From the NCBI GenBank assembly GCA_022508245.1, contig JAFLVO010000003.1:1-64000 (forward strand): DNA of 64,000 bases, written 5' to 3'. How positions within the stretch are numbered: the first letter of the stretch is position 1; every line of letters starts with the position of its first letter. A model generated the notes under the pieces. It did not search any database and was not told where the DNA came from. It saw only the letters and a program-made list of their open reading frames with translations. The DNA is from Clostridiales bacterium (GTDB lineage: Bacteria; Bacillota; Clostridia; Christensenellales; Borkfalkiaceae). Of the stretch, positions 9,702-18,903 are shown piece after piece. Both the position numbers and the translations under genes were made by a program.

Positions 9702-10513
9702 TACGCTCTCTCCTTTTCCTTAAATCCGAACAGTCCTTTCAGCCATTTAAAGAAGCTGTCCCAAAGCTTCCAGATAACTTTTACAAGCTTTGTAAATACG
9801 CCCGTCAGGATAATTCCCACGCCCAAAACTATTGTGCCAGCGCCGACGGTCGCCAAGCCGTGTAACAGCTCGCCCGCAATCATTTGGGCAATTCCGCCGA
9901 TAATAGTTCCGATGCCAGAAATTAAAACGGCAAAGGGCGCCACGCAGAAACCGATAGTAATTCCCACCATTCCCATCAGAAGCCCGAACAGGGGAGCGGC
10001 GAAGATTATGCATAAGAGCACGAACAGCCATTTGTTATTTGCAGTATCGTTCGATTTTGACTTTTTTTCGTCGCGGTCGTCGAAATAATCGTCACTGTCG
10101 TAGCGGTCATCATCGTCCTCGCGTCTGCGACGCTCCTTATCATTGCGCCTGCGCCTTTCATCCTCGTCGCGGCGGCGGTCTTCGTCCTCACGCCTGCGCC
10201 TTTCATCCTCGTCACGGCGGCGGTCTTCGTCCTCACGCCTGCGTCTGTTTTCTTCGTCGCGGCGGCGGTCGTCTTCACGTGAACGACGGTCGTCGTCGAA
10301 AAGGTCGTCGGAATAATCCGCGCGGTCGCAAAGTATGCGCTGTGCGGCGTCGTAGGGAGCGCCGAATCCATCAATAATTTCACGCTCGGAAAAGCCCGCC
10401 TCACGCCTGTCGGCATAGGCTTCGGCGTAGTAATCCAAAACCCTGCGTCTCTCGCTTTCGGACACGCTTAAAAGGTTGTTTTTAAGTTCGTCACGCCACT
10501 CGGTGTAGGTCAT
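9701..10513 (-). CDS. DUF1700-like membrane protein with an Arg/Asp/Glu-rich repeat tract
   Basis: 'MTYTEWRDELKNNLLSVSESERRRVLDYYAEAYADRREAGFSEREIIDGFGAPYDAAQRIL' N-terminus; charged tract; C-terminal TM segments. Confidence 0.8.
   Translation of the reverse strand: MTYTEWRDELKNNLLSVSESERRRVLDYYAEAYADRREAGFSEREIIDGFGAPYDAAQRILCDRADYSDDLFDDDRRSREDDRRRDEENRRRREDEDRRRDEDERRRREDEDRRRDEDERRRRNDKERRRREDDDDRYDSDDYFDDRDEKKSKSNDTANNKWLFVLLCIIFAAPLFGLLMGMVGITIGFCVAPFAVLISGIGTIIGGIAQMIAGELLHGLATVGAGTIVLGVGIILTGVFTKLVKVIWKLWDSFFKWLKGLFGFKEKERA
10146..10277 (-). repeat. 45-bp in-frame tandem repeat (about 3 copies) encoding RRDEDERRRREDEDR
   Basis: 10146-10190 and 10191-10235 differ at one base by eye; 10236-10277 is a diverged partial third copy. 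Confidence 0.85.
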
Positions 10514-10576
10514 ATTATCTCTCCTTATATTTTTAGAAAAATTGCGTTATTTAAACCATATATAGGGGGCAATTTA

Positions 10577-10885
10577 TTATTTTGGTAGAAAAAGCTTGCG
10601 GTAAATAGTGTTAATTTCCTGAAAATCCGCCCTGCCTGCAAGCAGCTTTTGCGTCCCTAAGTTTGTTATCTTGTAGTACCTGCGAAGCCTGCCGCTGTGT
10701 TCAACCGTTCGCGTAGTAACGTACCCCGCAGCTTCAAGGCGCTTTAAAATGGGGTAGAGGGTGCTCTCCGAAATCTCAATAACACCCTGCAAATCGCTTA
10801 TTATTTTGTAGCCGTAGCTCTCGCCCTTTTCAATGGCGTACAGCACGCATACGTCTAATATTCCTTTTTTGAGTTGAACGTCCAT
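10577..10885 (-). CDS. PadR family transcriptional regulator
   Basis: 'VLYAIEKGESYGYKIISDLQ...ISESTLYPILKRLEAAGYVTTRTVEHSGRLRRYYKITNLG'. Confidence 0.93.
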   Translation of the reverse strand: MDVQLKKGILDVCVLYAIEKGESYGYKIISDLQGVIEISESTLYPILKRLEAAGYVTTRTVEHSGRLRRYYKITNLGTQKLLAGRADFQEINTIYRKLFLPK

Positions 10886-11039
10886 AACAATACTCCGCTT
10901 TGTCTAATACTATACAATGCATAGTATTCTTTGTCAAGTGTTTTTTGTAAAATTTTTTAAAAAACTTTGAGAGCATCGACGTGTTCATTTAAGAAATAGA
11001 GGTGTGTATTATTAAAAAATAATTACTGATAATAACTGT

Positions 11040-12476
11040 ATGACTAAACTGGAAGACAATATTAAAGCGGTAAAGGATATTCTCGTCTCCGAAGATATTC
11101 TGGTATTTGAATTCAAATCTTTGGACGGGAAAAAGTTTGCCATAATTTACGCAGATGAGATTGCCAATAAGTTTCTTTTGGGCGAGCTCGTTGTAAAACC
11201 TTTGCGCGAGGTAAAAAAGGACGCTCCGTTTGAGGAGGTTAAGCTATTGCTTGCCTCGCCCGAATTAAAGGACGGCAGCAAGACGGAAGACGCTGTTTCG
11301 GCTATTTCAAACGGCGACGGCGTGCTGTTTGTGGACGGAGAGAGCGAATTCTTTATAATAGGCTTAAAGGCTCCGCCCGCCCGCGCGGTTACAGAACCGC
11401 CTACGCAGGTTGCCGTAAAAGGTCCGCGCGAGGGCTTTATCGAAGATATAAAGACAAACGTTGCGCTCGTACGCAAAAGACTTAAAAGTAAGGACCTCGT
11501 GATAAAAAACCTGACTTCGGGCGAGAGGTCGGATACCGCAATTGCGCTTGTTTATATAGAAGGGGTCTGTCCCAAAGGACTTGCAGAGAGAATTCAAAGG
11601 GAAATTGAAGAGAACACCATAGACTTCATCCCCGATTCATCTTACATTTCGCAGTTTATTGAAAGAAGGCCGCGCTCAATGTTTAAAAGCTGCGGCTCGA
11701 CCGAAAAACCCGATATTTTCTGTGCCAAAGTAAGCGAGGGCAGGCTGGGCATTTTAGTGGACGGCTCGCCGATTGCACTCACCGTGCCATATATGCTTGT
11801 TGAAGATTTTCAGTCGGTGGAGGACTACTACGTCTGCTCGTACCGTTCAACAACCCTCCGGATTTTGCGTCTTTTGGCAGTCGGGGTGGGAATATTTCTG
11901 CCCGCGCTGTATATTTCGGCACAACTTTTTAAAATTCAGATAATACCCTTTAAACTGCTTCTTAAAATTTCAAGCTCAGTTGCGGGGCTTGCGCTATCCC
12001 CAAGCGTAGAGATGTTTTTGACGCTCTTTGTATTGGAGGTTTTAACGGAAGCGTCTATACGAATGCCCAAGTACGTGGGGCTTGCTCTATCGGTAGTGGG
12101 CGCGCTCGTTTTGGGCGATACGGCGGTAAAGGCGGGAATTATATCCACCCCCGCCATAATTATAATAGCCTTTTCGGCAATCTGTCTGTACGCAGTGCCC
12201 GCCCTCGTCGAAACTACGGCGACTTTCAGATGGATATTTCTCATAGTTGGCGGCAGTTTCGGCCCTTTCGGCGCAGTGCTGTTAGTGGCATATCTCATTT
12301 GTTATCTCGTAAGCGAACAGTCGTACGGGGTGCCCCTCGTGGCGCCTTTTGCTCCCCTGATTAAGAGCGATTTGTTCGACGCTATGGTCAAAGCCAATAT
12401 GTTTACTTTGAAAAACAGACCTGCAGTGCTTAAATCAAAAGAAAAAGTGAGGTTAAAAGGCAATGAAAATAAATAG
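11040..12476 (+). CDS. gerA: Spore germination protein, GerA (GerAA/SpoVAF) family
   Basis: 'VALVRKRLKSKDLVIKNLTSGERSDTAIALVYIEGVC', 'SYISQFIERRPRSMFKS', 'EVLTEASIRMPKYVGLALSVVGALVLGDTAVKAGI'. Confidence 0.93.
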   Translation: MTKLEDNIKAVKDILVSEDILVFEFKSLDGKKFAIIYADEIANKFLLGELVVKPLREVKKDAPFEEVKLLLASPELKDGSKTEDAVSAISNGDGVLFVDGESEFFIIGLKAPPARAVTEPPTQVAVKGPREGFIEDIKTNVALVRKRLKSKDLVIKNLTSGERSDTAIALVYIEGVCPKGLAERIQREIEENTIDFIPDSSYISQFIERRPRSMFKSCGSTEKPDIFCAKVSEGRLGILVDGSPIALTVPYMLVEDFQSVEDYYVCSYRSTTLRILRLLAVGVGIFLPALYISAQLFKIQIIPFKLLLKISSSVAGLALSPSVEMFLTLFVLEVLTEASIRMPKYVGLALSVVGALVLGDTAVKAGIISTPAIIIIAFSAICLYAVPALVETTATFRWIFLIVGGSFGPFGAVLLVAYLICYLVSEQSYGVPLVAPFAPLIKSDLFDAMVKANMFTLKNRPAVLKSKEKVRLKGNENK

Positions 12477-13527
12477 CCGACAAATTTGTTTCATAATGCT
12501 CGCGTACACCGCGGTAAGCAGGCTTCTATTATATGCAACTGCGTTGAGTGATATTTGCGGAAACGACCTGCTTTTCCCCATACTTATTGACTTCGCCGTG
12601 CAGACGGTGGTGATGTGGGCGATATGCTTTCTGTGTTCCAAAACGGATAAAACCTTTTTCGGCTTATTGGAAAACACCTTCGGGGAAGTTGTTGCCCGCA
12701 TAATCTACGGGCTTTTAACGCTGTATTTCGCGTTCAGCGCAGTATTCCCGATGATGGAACAAAAACAGTACGTCGGTCAGATTTTTTACGACACTGTTCC
12801 GCCGCTCTTGGCGTTTTTACCGTTTTTTATTTTTTCGGTGTACGCGGGAAGCAAGGGGCTGAAAAATATAGGCAGGTGCGCTGACATAGCATTGCCGATA
12901 TTTGTTATTACATTTGCTGTTATGCTGTTTATGGCGTTTTCGGAGGTCGATTTAAGCAATCTGCTGCCCGTTTTAAAAACGCCGGCAACCAAGATATTCG
13001 AAGGTGCGCTCGGTTCGTTTTTCAGGTTCACAGAGCCGGGTTTTATGCTGATATTCATGGGGCATTTCAGATACCGAAAGGGCGACGCGGCAAAGATTAC
13101 CCTATCCTATGCGGGCGGGGGGCTGATTGTAATTTTATTTGCGGCAGTTTTTTATTCCATTTACGGCGTTATCTCTCCTTCGCGCGATTTTGCAATTTCC
13201 AAAGTCGCACTGTTCTTCCCGGCAATCGAGCTTATCGGAAGAATAGATTTAATAGCCCTCTATTTTATGGAAGTTGCTATGCTTTTTGCTTTGGTAATAA
13301 ATATTCAGTTCGCCGTGCACTGCCTTAAAAAATGTACTGGACTGAAAATAGGCGGGATTTGGTCGCTTGCAATAAATATAATTCTTTTAGTGCTTGTTAT
13401 AGTGTTTGACAGTTCGTTCAGCGGTATTAATCAGTTCTTTTCAAAGTGGGCGTGGATTGTGACGGCGGTGTTTGCCTTGCTTTTCCCGCTACTTTGCTGG
13501 ACGCTTAAAAAGGGAGAAGAAAAATGA
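12463..13527 (+). CDS. gerB: Spore germination protein, GerAB/GRKB permease family
   Basis: Polytopic membrane protein of about 350 aa between gerA and gerC; overlaps both. Confidence 0.85.
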   Translation: MKINSRQICFIMLAYTAVSRLLLYATALSDICGNDLLFPILIDFAVQTVVMWAICFLCSKTDKTFFGLLENTFGEVVARIIYGLLTLYFAFSAVFPMMEQKQYVGQIFYDTVPPLLAFLPFFIFSVYAGSKGLKNIGRCADIALPIFVITFAVMLFMAFSEVDLSNLLPVLKTPATKIFEGALGSFFRFTEPGFMLIFMGHFRYRKGDAAKITLSYAGGGLIVILFAAVFYSIYGVISPSRDFAISKVALFFPAIELIGRIDLIALYFMEVAMLFALVINIQFAVHCLKKCTGLKIGGIWSLAINIILLVLVIVFDSSFSGINQFFSKWAWIVTAVFALLFPLLCWTLKKGEEK

Positions 13528-14792
13528 AACGCATAAATTACCGCAAATATTCGGTTATGCTGTACTGGCTAATCTTTCTTGCAATGCTCTGCCTGTATTT
13601 TACGAACGACTACGGACTTGTGGATATTCACAAGACTTCGATAGTCGTCGCCGCATCCATAGACTACGAAAACGAGGAAGTGAAGGTTACTGCCCAGCTC
13701 GCGGTTCCACAACCCTCGCAGAGCGGCGAAAGTGTGAAATACACTGCCGTGCAGGGCAGCGGACTGACGGTTGCCGACGCATTGAACGAAATAAATTCCA
13801 AGACGGGGTTCTTCCCCAAACTGCTGTTTTGCAGACTTTTTTTAATAGGGGAGAGCTGTCAACAGCTAAACCTGTTCAAGACCATGGGCTGTCTGTACCG
13901 AAAATATTTTTCCGAGCTGACTGCGCTTGTGGCTATGTGCAAAGGCAACGGGTATGATATGCTGCAGATGAATGCGATGTACAGTCAGGAGACATCGGAG
14001 GCAATTCAACAGGTTCTTGCGGACGAAGCCAAAAGGTCGGCAAACGTGTCCTCCGTCAACTTAAAGGACCTTGCAATTGACAATTATTCCAAAAGTCAGA
14101 CATGCTATATGCCCTATATTGAGGCGATAAAGTCGGGGACTTCCGCGCCGGGCGGAGGAGGAGACAGTTCGGGAGGCGAACCCGCCAAAACTCCCGACTC
14201 CGGTCAAAGCGGCGGGTCTTCGGGCGGAGGCGAAGACGGTCAGGGGGGAACATCATCGGGAAATTCCGGCGGCGGGCAGAGCGACGAAGTGGAGTTCACG
14301 GCAAGAAAGACTGCAATATTCAAGGACGGTATGTTTTCGGGAATTCTGGACGAGGACCAGTCGTTTGCTCTCGATATTTTAAAAAACGAAATACGCGTGG
14401 CGATGCTCCCCTGCGAGACGGAAAGCAAGCACTGCACTATGGCGTTAAAGGATGTCAGCGGAGACGTTTCTTTGACGGTGGATAAGGGCATTCCAAAACT
14501 GAATATAAAGTTTAATGCAAAGGCAAGAATCCAGGGCGCGGGAGAAAAAGTCGACCCTGCAAAAACCGTCAAAGACGACATCGTAAGCCAAGAGGTTTTA
14601 AAGGCTACGGAAAAAGCAGTAAAGGAAAGAATAGAGCAATTAATAGAGGTATGCAAGGAAAGCGGCTGTGATTTGCTCGGCGCGAAAGATAAACTGCATA
14701 AGTTTAATTACAAGTATTACGATGCCTTTAAAGATAACCTGTTGGACCGTATGAAGGTGGAGTACAATATTAAGATTGAAAGCGCAAATTAA
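13524..14792 (+). CDS. gerC: Ger(x)C family spore germination protein with an inserted Gly/Ser-rich linker
   Basis: Third gene of a gerABC operon; 'DIHKTSIVVAASIDYENEEVKVTAQLAVP', 'YCMPYIEAIKSG...GGGGDSSGG', C-terminal 'LIEVCKESGCDLLGAKDKLHKFNYKYYD'. Confidence 0.85.
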   Translation: MKRINYRKYSVMLYWLIFLAMLCLYFTNDYGLVDIHKTSIVVAASIDYENEEVKVTAQLAVPQPSQSGESVKYTAVQGSGLTVADALNEINSKTGFFPKLLFCRLFLIGESCQQLNLFKTMGCLYRKYFSELTALVAMCKGNGYDMLQMNAMYSQETSEAIQQVLADEAKRSANVSSVNLKDLAIDNYSKSQTCYMPYIEAIKSGTSAPGGGGDSSGGEPAKTPDSGQSGGSSGGGEDGQGGTSSGNSGGGQSDEVEFTARKTAIFKDGMFSGILDEDQSFALDILKNEIRVAMLPCETESKHCTMALKDVSGDVSLTVDKGIPKLNIKFNAKARIQGAGEKVDPAKTVKDDIVSQEVLKATEKAVKERIEQLIEVCKESGCDLLGAKDKLHKFNYKYYDAFKDNLLDRMKVEYNIKIESAN

Positions 14793-14940
14793 CGCTGAAA
14801 TAGCGTTAAATAAGATATATTGCGGGGTCAATTTGTAATTACCGTATAAAAACGGCGGGTGCAGTATCGCACCCGCCGCCCTTTGCTACGGCATAATAAT
14901 TATTTACTTAAACTCCGTTTAAATCGGCTATATATGGGGG

Positions 14941-15543
14941 TCAATTTGCATTTGAAGCCGAGTTTAAGTGTGAAAGCGTGTCGCACAGCGTTTTGGCAAG
15001 CAAAAGAATTTCCCGCTCGTTTACACCCTCTGCAGCATGCTCTGAGATTATTTGCTTGACGCGCTCTAGGGCGCTGCCCGTAACGTCGTTTACAACTGCC
15101 TCGTAAGCGCTTTTGGAGGCATTTGAAAGCTCGTCGCTTTTTATATAGCCCTCCAAAATAGCTTTTGCAACGCTCTCCGAAAGGGGAGTGGATTTGTCAC
15201 CGCGCACGAACTGTTCGTAGACAACGTATAAAATAGTAGACGTCGCCCCGACCGCAAAGCCCTTTTCAAGGTGCGCCGAAATTTCATTTATAACGGACGC
15301 AACGCTGAAATTTATGATGGCGGAATAGGCGCAGTAAAAAATCGTTCCTATTATAAAAGGCAAAAAGGTTAAAAGCTTTTTGCTTGCTTTTTTAAAGAAC
15401 AGCTTTTTTATTATTGCGACCGTTACCGTCGTCAAAGCGGCGAGCATGATGGTGTCTATGCCGTATAAGGTAAACGTATTTATGAGCTGTATGATAGTCA
15501 AAGTGTACTCCTTCGCCAAAGTCCGACGCATCCTGGCAACCAT
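14941..15543 (-). CDS. Uncharacterised membrane protein
   Basis: 200 aa; two predicted TM stretches by eye; codon usage looks coding. No family recognised. Confidence 0.5.
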   Translation of the reverse strand: MVARMRRTLAKEYTLTIIQLINTFTLYGIDTIMLAALTTVTVAIIKKLFFKKASKKLLTFLPFIIGTIFYCAYSAIINFSVASVINEISAHLEKGFAVGATSTILYVVYEQFVRGDKSTPLSESVAKAILEGYIKSDELSNASKSAYEAVVNDVTGSALERVKQIISEHAAEGVNEREILLLAKTLCDTLSHLNSASNAN

Positions 15544-15674
15544 AAATTGTTCACCCGCATATCATTTATAATCAGTACCTAAAGCATTAAACGCGGATAT
15601 TGAAAATAAAAAGAAAATCTTTGTGTGGTCATTTCATACTTGCAAATTACGCGCTATCATGGTACAATAGCCGT

Positions 15675-16361
15675 ATGAGAATGCATAAGAAAGCTCATCT
15701 CGAGGACCGCGTAGAGGCTTGTGGGGATATAGTTACAGTCGCTGACTTGTCTGATAAAAACATGAAGCGCGCGGCTAATGTAAAGGAGCATTTGGATTTT
15801 AACAAAATATTTAAAAATACTAATCCCGTACACCTTGAAATAGGCTGCGGTAAGGGCAAGTTTGTGTGTGAAATGGCAAAGCTGTTTCCCGACATAAACT
15901 TTTTGGCGTGCGAGAAGATTTCAAACGTCTTAATTGAAGCGCTTGAGGCGGTAAAGGAAAACGGGCTTAAAAACGTATATTTCCTAAACTGCGCGGCGGA
16001 GGTGCTACCTAAATATATACCCGATAAGAGTATTGAGCGGGTATATCTCAACTTTTCCAACCCGCTGCCCAAGGAGGGGTATAAAAAGCAGAGATTAACG
16101 CACCCGAAATTTTTGAATATGTACTCGCAATTTTTAGCGGACAGCGGAGAGATAATTCAAAAGACGGACGACGGGGATTTTTATGCTTTTTCGGTTGAAA
16201 GCTACAAAGCCTGCGGATTTGAAATAATGTCTGTGGACGAAAACTACAAGGGGAGCGAAAAGGATATAGAAACCGAGCACGAGAAGAAGTTTAAAGACGA
16301 GGGCAAAAATATATACCGCATAGTTTGCAAAAAGGGTAAATATGGTCTGGCTGTGGATTAG
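15675..16361 (+). CDS. trmB: tRNA (guanine-N7-)-methyltransferase TrmB
   Basis: 'VHLEIGCGKGKFVCEMA', 'YLNFSNPLPKEGYKKQRLTHPKFLNMY'; ATG at 15675 is a likely start. Confidence 0.9.
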   Translation: MRMHKKAHLEDRVEACGDIVTVADLSDKNMKRAANVKEHLDFNKIFKNTNPVHLEIGCGKGKFVCEMAKLFPDINFLACEKISNVLIEALEAVKENGLKNVYFLNCAAEVLPKYIPDKSIERVYLNFSNPLPKEGYKKQRLTHPKFLNMYSQFLADSGEIIQKTDDGDFYAFSVESYKACGFEIMSVDENYKGSEKDIETEHEKKFKDEGKNIYRIVCKKGKYGLAVD

Positions 16362-17139
16362 TTTGGGCATATTAGGGGGCGTATTGCTGATTTCGCTACT
16401 TTTAGCGCTTGGCAATAACCTGATTTGTACAACGCGTCATACGTTTGAAATTGAGGGGCTCGGAAGGCAGGTGCGCCTAGTTCAGGTCTCCGATTTGCAC
16501 GGAAAGTCATTCGGAAAAAACAATATAAGACTAATTGAAAAAGTAATTGGCGAGCATCCCGATTTTATTGCGGTGACGGGGGATATAATTCACCGCTATA
16601 CCGAAAAGAATAAGAAGGTTGCGCTTAGCCTCATATCCTCACTTTGCGAAATCGCTCCCGTGCTCTATATTGCGGGAAATCATGAGCTTCGTAACAAGGG
16701 TTACAGGTTTTTCAGACGGGATTTAATGGAGGCGGGAGCGCGTATTTTGGACGATTGCCCCCATAGTATATGCGATTTAACGGTGGTTGGGCTGAAATGC
16801 TCGTCACTGAAGAACGATAAAATTTATTCTGTTACGCCAAATGAGAAGGGGGTAAAAATACTGCTTGCGCACATGCCGCAGTTTATGGAAAAATATGCAA
16901 ACGCCGGGTACGACGTGGTGTTAAGCGGACACGCGCACGGCGGGCAGTGGAGAATACCTTTTACACACCGGGGAATTTATGCGCCCGGGCAGGGCTTGTT
17001 CCCCAAGTACACCGAGGGAGTGCATACCTGCGGTAAAACGCGTATGGTTATTTCTCGCGGGCTGGGCAATTCACAGTTTCCGATAAGGCTTTTTAACCGC
17101 CCCGAGCTGATTACCGTAAATTTAATTCCCGAAAAATAA
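16342..17139 (+). CDS. Metallophosphoesterase (YkuE-like)
   Basis: 'LVQVSDLHGKSFGKNN', 'FIAVTGDIIHR', 'YIAGNHELRNKG', 'LSGHAHGGQWRIP'. Confidence 0.9.
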   Translation: MVWLWISLGILGGVLLISLLLALGNNLICTTRHTFEIEGLGRQVRLVQVSDLHGKSFGKNNIRLIEKVIGEHPDFIAVTGDIIHRYTEKNKKVALSLISSLCEIAPVLYIAGNHELRNKGYRFFRRDLMEAGARILDDCPHSICDLTVVGLKCSSLKNDKIYSVTPNEKGVKILLAHMPQFMEKYANAGYDVVLSGHAHGGQWRIPFTHRGIYAPGQGLFPKYTEGVHTCGKTRMVISRGLGNSQFPIRLFNRPELITVNLIPEK

Positions 17140-17142
17140 AAG

Positions 17143-17164
17143 AGGCTTCCCGAGCGGGAAGCCT
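17143..17164. terminator. Bidirectional terminator between convergent genes
   Basis: AGGCTTCCC-GAGC-GGGAAGCCT flanked by A- and T-rich tails. Confidence 0.75.
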
Positions 17165-17178
17165 TTTAAAGTTGGAGT

Positions 17179-18117
17179 TTATTTGCAAAGGAGAGCGAGT
17201 ACGGCTTTTACGGTATGTAACTTGTTTTCCGCCTGTAAAAGAGTTATGCTGCTTTTGCCGTCTATGATTTCCGCCGTAACCTCTACGCCACGCCTAGCGG
17301 GCAGAGCGTGCATAAATTTGACGTCGGGCGAGCAGTAGGAGAGCAGAGTCTTGTTTACCTGATAGGGCAATAGAATTGATTTTTCCTTATCCGAAAGGTT
17401 GAGGTGGTATTCGTAATTATCCGTATAAACGAAGTCCGCGCCCTTTACGCCCTCCGCGGGGTTCATGCAGACATTTATCTTTCCGTACTGACGGGCGTTG
17501 TCGAGGGCGGCTTGGGGAATTGAAAATTCTTCGGGGCAGGAAACACTGACCTCAAGCCCGCACTTTACCGCGCCTGTAATCAATGAAATTGCGTTGCTGG
17601 TGCACTTTCCGACGTAAGCAAGCTTAACTCCTTCAAGCTTTCTCGCCTTTTCCCAGATAGTGAACAGATCCCCGATAGTCTGAAGGGGTGCGCCGTACTC
17701 GTTATAGGTGTTAATTACAGGAAGCTCGGACACCGCACAGAAGTTATCAAGCTCCTTTTGAGGTGTTCCGCGGGTAATCAGTGCGCCTACGCCGTAGCGC
17801 GAAATGACGTTTACAATGTCCTGAATATTTTCGCCTGCCTGCATATCGCTCTGGCTGTACGGTAAGTCTATGCTCGCACCTCCCAGCTGGCGAATACCTA
17901 TCTCGAGGGCAGAGCGCGTCCGAAGCGAGGTGTCGGAAAAGAGAAAGGCTATGGTTACGCCCTTCAGAATCCGGCAGTCCTCTTTTGCGATAAATTTTGC
18001 CTTCATTACCTTTGAAGCGTACAAAAGCTCGAAGAGCTCCTCGGTAGAGAAGTCCGAAATTTTCGTCATATGGGTATGAGATACGCCGTATGAAGGTTTA
18101 TATCTGTTAATATCCAT
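17179..18117 (-). CDS. argF: Ornithine carbamoyltransferase
   Basis: 'FLFSDTSLRTRSALEIGIRQLGG', 'FMHALPARRGVEVTAEIIDG'. Confidence 0.92.
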   Translation of the reverse strand: MDINRYKPSYGVSHTHMTKISDFSTEELFELLYASKVMKAKFIAKEDCRILKGVTIAFLFSDTSLRTRSALEIGIRQLGGASIDLPYSQSDMQAGENIQDIVNVISRYGVGALITRGTPQKELDNFCAVSELPVINTYNEYGAPLQTIGDLFTIWEKARKLEGVKLAYVGKCTSNAISLITGAVKCGLEVSVSCPEEFSIPQAALDNARQYGKINVCMNPAEGVKGADFVYTDNYEYHLNLSDKEKSILLPYQVNKTLLSYCSPDVKFMHALPARRGVEVTAEIIDGKSSITLLQAENKLHTVKAVLALLCK

Positions 18118-18172
18118 AAAAGTACCTATTGCTTTTAAGTTTTTTATATTATATCACTTTTCGGGTTGAAAC

Positions 18173-18769
18173 TCAACCTTTTGAGCGGTCTCTCCGAGAA
18201 AATATGCAGCCACAGTAGTCCTGACGGTACAAATTGTGCTCTTTGGATAGCTTTATGCTCTGCAAATACCCGTTTTTCTTCTTAAAATCGGAGTGAAGCC
18301 ACATCTCGCCACCGATTCTTTGACCGATCTCGTTTATTTTTTCGGCATTTTTTAAGGGGCTTACGGTCAAAGTGGTGGTAAAGAAGTCAAAATGCAGCTC
18401 TTTTGCGAGCTCATAGGTCTTTTGAAGACGAAGCTCAAAGCACTTTTCGCATCTTTCGCCCCCCTCTTTGCAGTGCTCCAAGCCTTTTACTGCGTCGTAA
18501 AAGAGGTTTTCGTCGTGGTCGCAGTCTATAAATTGCGCCCAACCCGTCTCTTTAATAAAGCGTATAAGCTCTGCCTTTCTGCGTTCGTATTCCTCGCTCT
18601 CGATGTTGGGGTTGTAAAAAAGAACGCAAATTTCCGCCTTGCCCTTAAGTCTTTCAAGGCAGGCAGAGGAACAGGGCGCACAGCAGCAGTGAAGAAGAAG
18701 TTTCTTGCCCTCGCCGGCGGAGGATAGGCGGCTTATCATCATTTCGTCGTAGTTTGCGTTCATATTCAA
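18173..18769 (-). CDS. queH: Epoxyqueuosine reductase QueH
   Basis: 'LLHCCCAPCSSACLERLKGKAEICVLFYNPNI', 'RCEKCFELRL', 'YRQDYCGCIFS'. Confidence 0.93.
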   Translation of the reverse strand: MNMNANYDEMMISRLSSAGEGKKLLLHCCCAPCSSACLERLKGKAEICVLFYNPNIESEEYERRKAELIRFIKETGWAQFIDCDHDENLFYDAVKGLEHCKEGGERCEKCFELRLQKTYELAKELHFDFFTTTLTVSPLKNAEKINEIGQRIGGEMWLHSDFKKKNGYLQSIKLSKEHNLYRQDYCGCIFSRRDRSKG

Positions 18770-18903
18770 AGTTTAACATATATCCCGATTAATTACAAGT
18801 ATTTTAAAAATTTAACAAAAATTGCCGTATTTAAGGTTTGAAAATCGTAAGAATTATGTTATTATGTTTATATAGCTTTTATATAAACCTCACGGAGAGC
18901 ATT

